The position numbers were made by a program, and so were the translations under genes. This document shows positions 5,977-7,080 of a DNA stretch of 7,080 nucleotides, piece after piece. The DNA comes from CAZIWJ01 sp964542855 (lineage in GTDB: Bacteria > Bacteroidota > Bacteroidia > Cytophagales > Cyclobacteriaceae): assembly GCA_964542855.1 (NCBI GenBank), contig CAZIWJ010000192.1, positions 1 to 7,080 of the forward strand. The letters are read 5' to 3'. Below the pieces are notes generated by a model. The model was not told the origin of the DNA and made no database searches. It saw only the letters and a program-made list of their open reading frames with translations. How positions within the stretch are numbered: the stretch's first letter is position 1; each line of letters opens with the position of its first letter.

Positions 5977-6881
5977 ATCAGCGTTCGGGATTCCATGGGG
6001 GCCGCTTCTTCAACAAAACTGATTAGTTCGTCGATCCGGTTAAAAATCTTGATGTTGTCGTGCACTTTAATATCCTGGCCAATTACCTGATATCCCGATA
6101 GCAGGATTTCCGATTCCGGAAAGCTTGCCGACATTTCATCAACGTAGGATTGTATTTTACCTTGGGGTGGAGAGGATGTAATGAACGTTAATACGTAGTC
6201 GGGCTTATGAACTTTGTGGGCTAGCTTCAAGTCTTCGAAAGGAAGATTCTGCCCGAAGTAGATGACTTTACCCTTACGTACTTTGATGATATAATTAGCA
6301 AAAAGGAGCGTTAATTCGTGTAACTCACCTTCCGGCAGGTAGAGCAGATATTTCTTAGAAGAGTCGGTATTGGAAATGTATTGCCCATCGATTGCTACGA
6401 TAAGCTTCTGGCGGATAAGATTAGAAATAAAATGTTCCTGGGCCGGATTGATAGCTCCTGTTTGCCAAAGTACCCCTATCTTGGATAAGAAAGGATATAT
6501 CACATTAATCATGGTATTCTCAAATCCTAATTTCAGGATGTTAGTTGCCATGATTTTCTCGAACCTGTCTTCATTTAAGTCGATCATTGCCAGCGTGAGA
6601 GCATGAATCTGATCGGGATACCTTAAATTTTTTTCTGTTAACCGAAGTACTTCCTGTTGTAGTTCTTCCTGGGATAACCCGGCTATTTTAGATATTTTAT
6701 ATCCGTTGTCCTTGAGTAAAGAAACATTGAGAACCAATTTAAGGTCAGCGTCATCATAATAACGTATGTTTGTATCTGTACGCTTAGGGGTAATAAACTT
6801 ATAGCGTTGTTCCCAGATACGCAGGGTGTGCGCTTTAATACCCGACAACTGTTCCAGATCTTTAATTGAATATGAGCTCAC
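5973..6881 (-). CDS. MerR-family CarH/LitR-like regulator with cobalamin-binding domain
   Basis: A 302-residue cytosolic transcription regulator. Residues 3-70 form a MerR winged helix-turn-helix (YSIKDLEQLSGIKAHTLRIWEQRY, then IRYYDDADL). Residues about 90-165 resemble the four-helix cap of B12-binding photoreceptors, and 178-295 the Rossmann-like B12 domain. Key CarH residues have counterparts: Trp139, Glu149 and His150 make an exact Wx9EH motif, and His188 in PEGELHEL matches the lower-axial cobalt ligand. In CarH the residue after Trp is the His that ligates cobalt after light; here it is Gln140. The usual glycine three after the ligand His is Thr191. In known CarH/CarA proteins, dark tetramers repress carotenoid genes. 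Start is GTG at 6881; an in-frame stop lies upstream with no ATG between. It follows crtZ by 33 bp and overlaps DUF4174, so it probably sits in the operon it controls. Ligand and light response are not proven. Confidence 0.92.
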   Translation of the reverse strand: MSSYSIKDLEQLSGIKAHTLRIWEQRYKFITPKRTDTNIRYYDDADLKLVLNVSLLKDNGYKISKIAGLSQEELQQEVLRLTEKNLRYPDQIHALTLAMIDLNEDRFEKIMATNILKLGFENTMINVIYPFLSKIGVLWQTGAINPAQEHFISNLIRQKLIVAIDGQYISNTDSSKKYLLYLPEGELHELTLLFANYIIKVRKGKVIYFGQNLPFEDLKLAHKVHKPDYVLTFITSSPPQGKIQSYVDEMSASFPESEILLSGYQVIGQDIKVHDNIKIFNRIDELISFVEEAAPMESRTLI

Positions 6882-6914
6882 CGTTATTAATTTAAAATAC
6901 CACCAATTTACGCC

Positions 6915-7080
6915 TTAGTCCCTGAAGTATTTTCGAGGAACAACGAATAAACCAAAAGAAACCCCATCGCTTTTTTTGCGCGACTTGTGATGATCTCTGT
7001 GAGCTATAGTAATTGCTCTCAGATACCCTTTCCGGGCTTTCTTAAGCCCTTTTATTCTCTTATGAATAAGCATATCGTGT
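6915..7080 (-). CDS. crtZ: Beta-carotene hydroxylase CrtZ, C-terminal 54 residues only
   Basis: The minus-strand frame entering from the right edge and ending TAA at 6915 encodes the C-terminal end of a CrtZ-type non-haem di-iron hydroxylase of the fatty acid hydroxylase superfamily. CrtZ adds 3-hydroxyl groups to the beta-ionone rings of beta-carotene, giving zeaxanthin, at the membrane. The first visible residues are HDMLIH, the HDxxxH histidine cluster, and after a basic stretch comes AHRDHHK, the HxxHH cluster, then SDGVSFGLFVVPRKYF, the conserved CrtZ ending. The two N-terminal histidine clusters and membrane helices lie beyond the window. An ATG at 7073 would give 52 residues, but the HD before it belongs to the motif, so that is not the start. 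Sterol desaturase relatives share histidine boxes, but spacing and the ending fit CrtZ best. The next gene follows after 33 bp. Confidence 0.88.
   Translation of the reverse strand, partial: HDMLIHKRIKGLKKARKGYLRAITIAHRDHHKSRKKSDGVSFGLFVVPRKYFRD
7034..7056 (+). other. Terminator-shaped hairpin inside crtZ, plus-strand orientation
   Basis: GGGCTT (7034-7039) and AAGCCC (7044-7049) pair perfectly across TCTT, followed by TTTTATT on the plus strand. This is the shape of an intrinsic terminator, but it points against crtZ transcription and lies in coding sequence. It would act only on an antisense transcript; chance is a reasonable alternative. Confidence 0.2.

Noticed and set aside
6967..6980. 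Run of seven A residues in the crtZ coding strand as a programmed frameshift site
   Set aside because: The frame continues through the conserved CrtZ ending without any shift, so none is needed.
1..7080. tRNA, rRNA, CRISPR array, insertion sequence or phage gene
   Set aside because: No cloverleaf, array-like spaced repeat, transposase motif or terminal inverted repeat was seen on either strand.

Overview
The window looks like chromosomal DNA of a Bacteroidota bacterium, most likely a Cytophagales-like, carotenoid-pigmented one. This is inferred from the protein families (a DUF2520 Rossmann protein, a COG4324-type membrane-anchored peptidase, DUF3108 and DUF4174 secreted proteins, a CarH-like MerR regulator beside a carotenoid hydroxylase), signal peptides cleaved before Gln, and A/T-rich leaders without clear Shine-Dalgarno sequences. 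The genus cannot be read from the sequence. All of the window is accounted for by eight genes (two cut by the window edges), a 271-bp gap and short intergenic stretches.

Left part (1-2431, minus strand): a two-gene glycosidase unit. A Tat-type lipoprotein of the (alpha/alpha)6 GH63/MGH1-like class is followed, with a 4-base ATGA overlap, by a GH37 periplasmic trehalase whose C-terminus lies beyond the left edge. Upstream is a 271-bp stretch with no recognised gene; it carries a G-tract cluster on the strand that would be transcribed into the glycosidase leader. Before it, also on the minus strand, is a DUF2520 Rossmann-fold protein that starts with TTG.

Middle part (3492-5552): a divergent 83-bp intergenic region with a near-perfect inverted repeat leads into two plus-strand genes: a membrane-anchored zinc peptidase of the PF10023 type (HELTH plus downstream NEN) and a secreted DUF3108 protein. 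The DUF3108 gene ends 26 bp inside the convergent DUF4174 gene, and the overlap is bounded by the two stop codons in a CTAGTG/CACTAG inverted repeat.

Right part (5527-7080, minus strand): the 3' end of a beta-carotene hydroxylase gene (crtZ; HDxxxH and HxxHH motifs), then after 33 bp a MerR-family regulator with a CarH/LitR-type cobalamin-binding C-terminal half (Wx9EH motif and the lower-axial His both present), then a secreted DUF4174 protein whose TTG start overlaps the regulator's TGA stop. The layout reads as the tail of a light- and/or B12-responsive carotenoid operon, with DUF4174 as a tightly coupled third member. This right-hand unit is the most interesting part of the window. The regulator keeps most of the CarH photoreceptor residues but has Gln where CarH has its photoproduct His ligand, so whether it senses light, B12 or neither is open.
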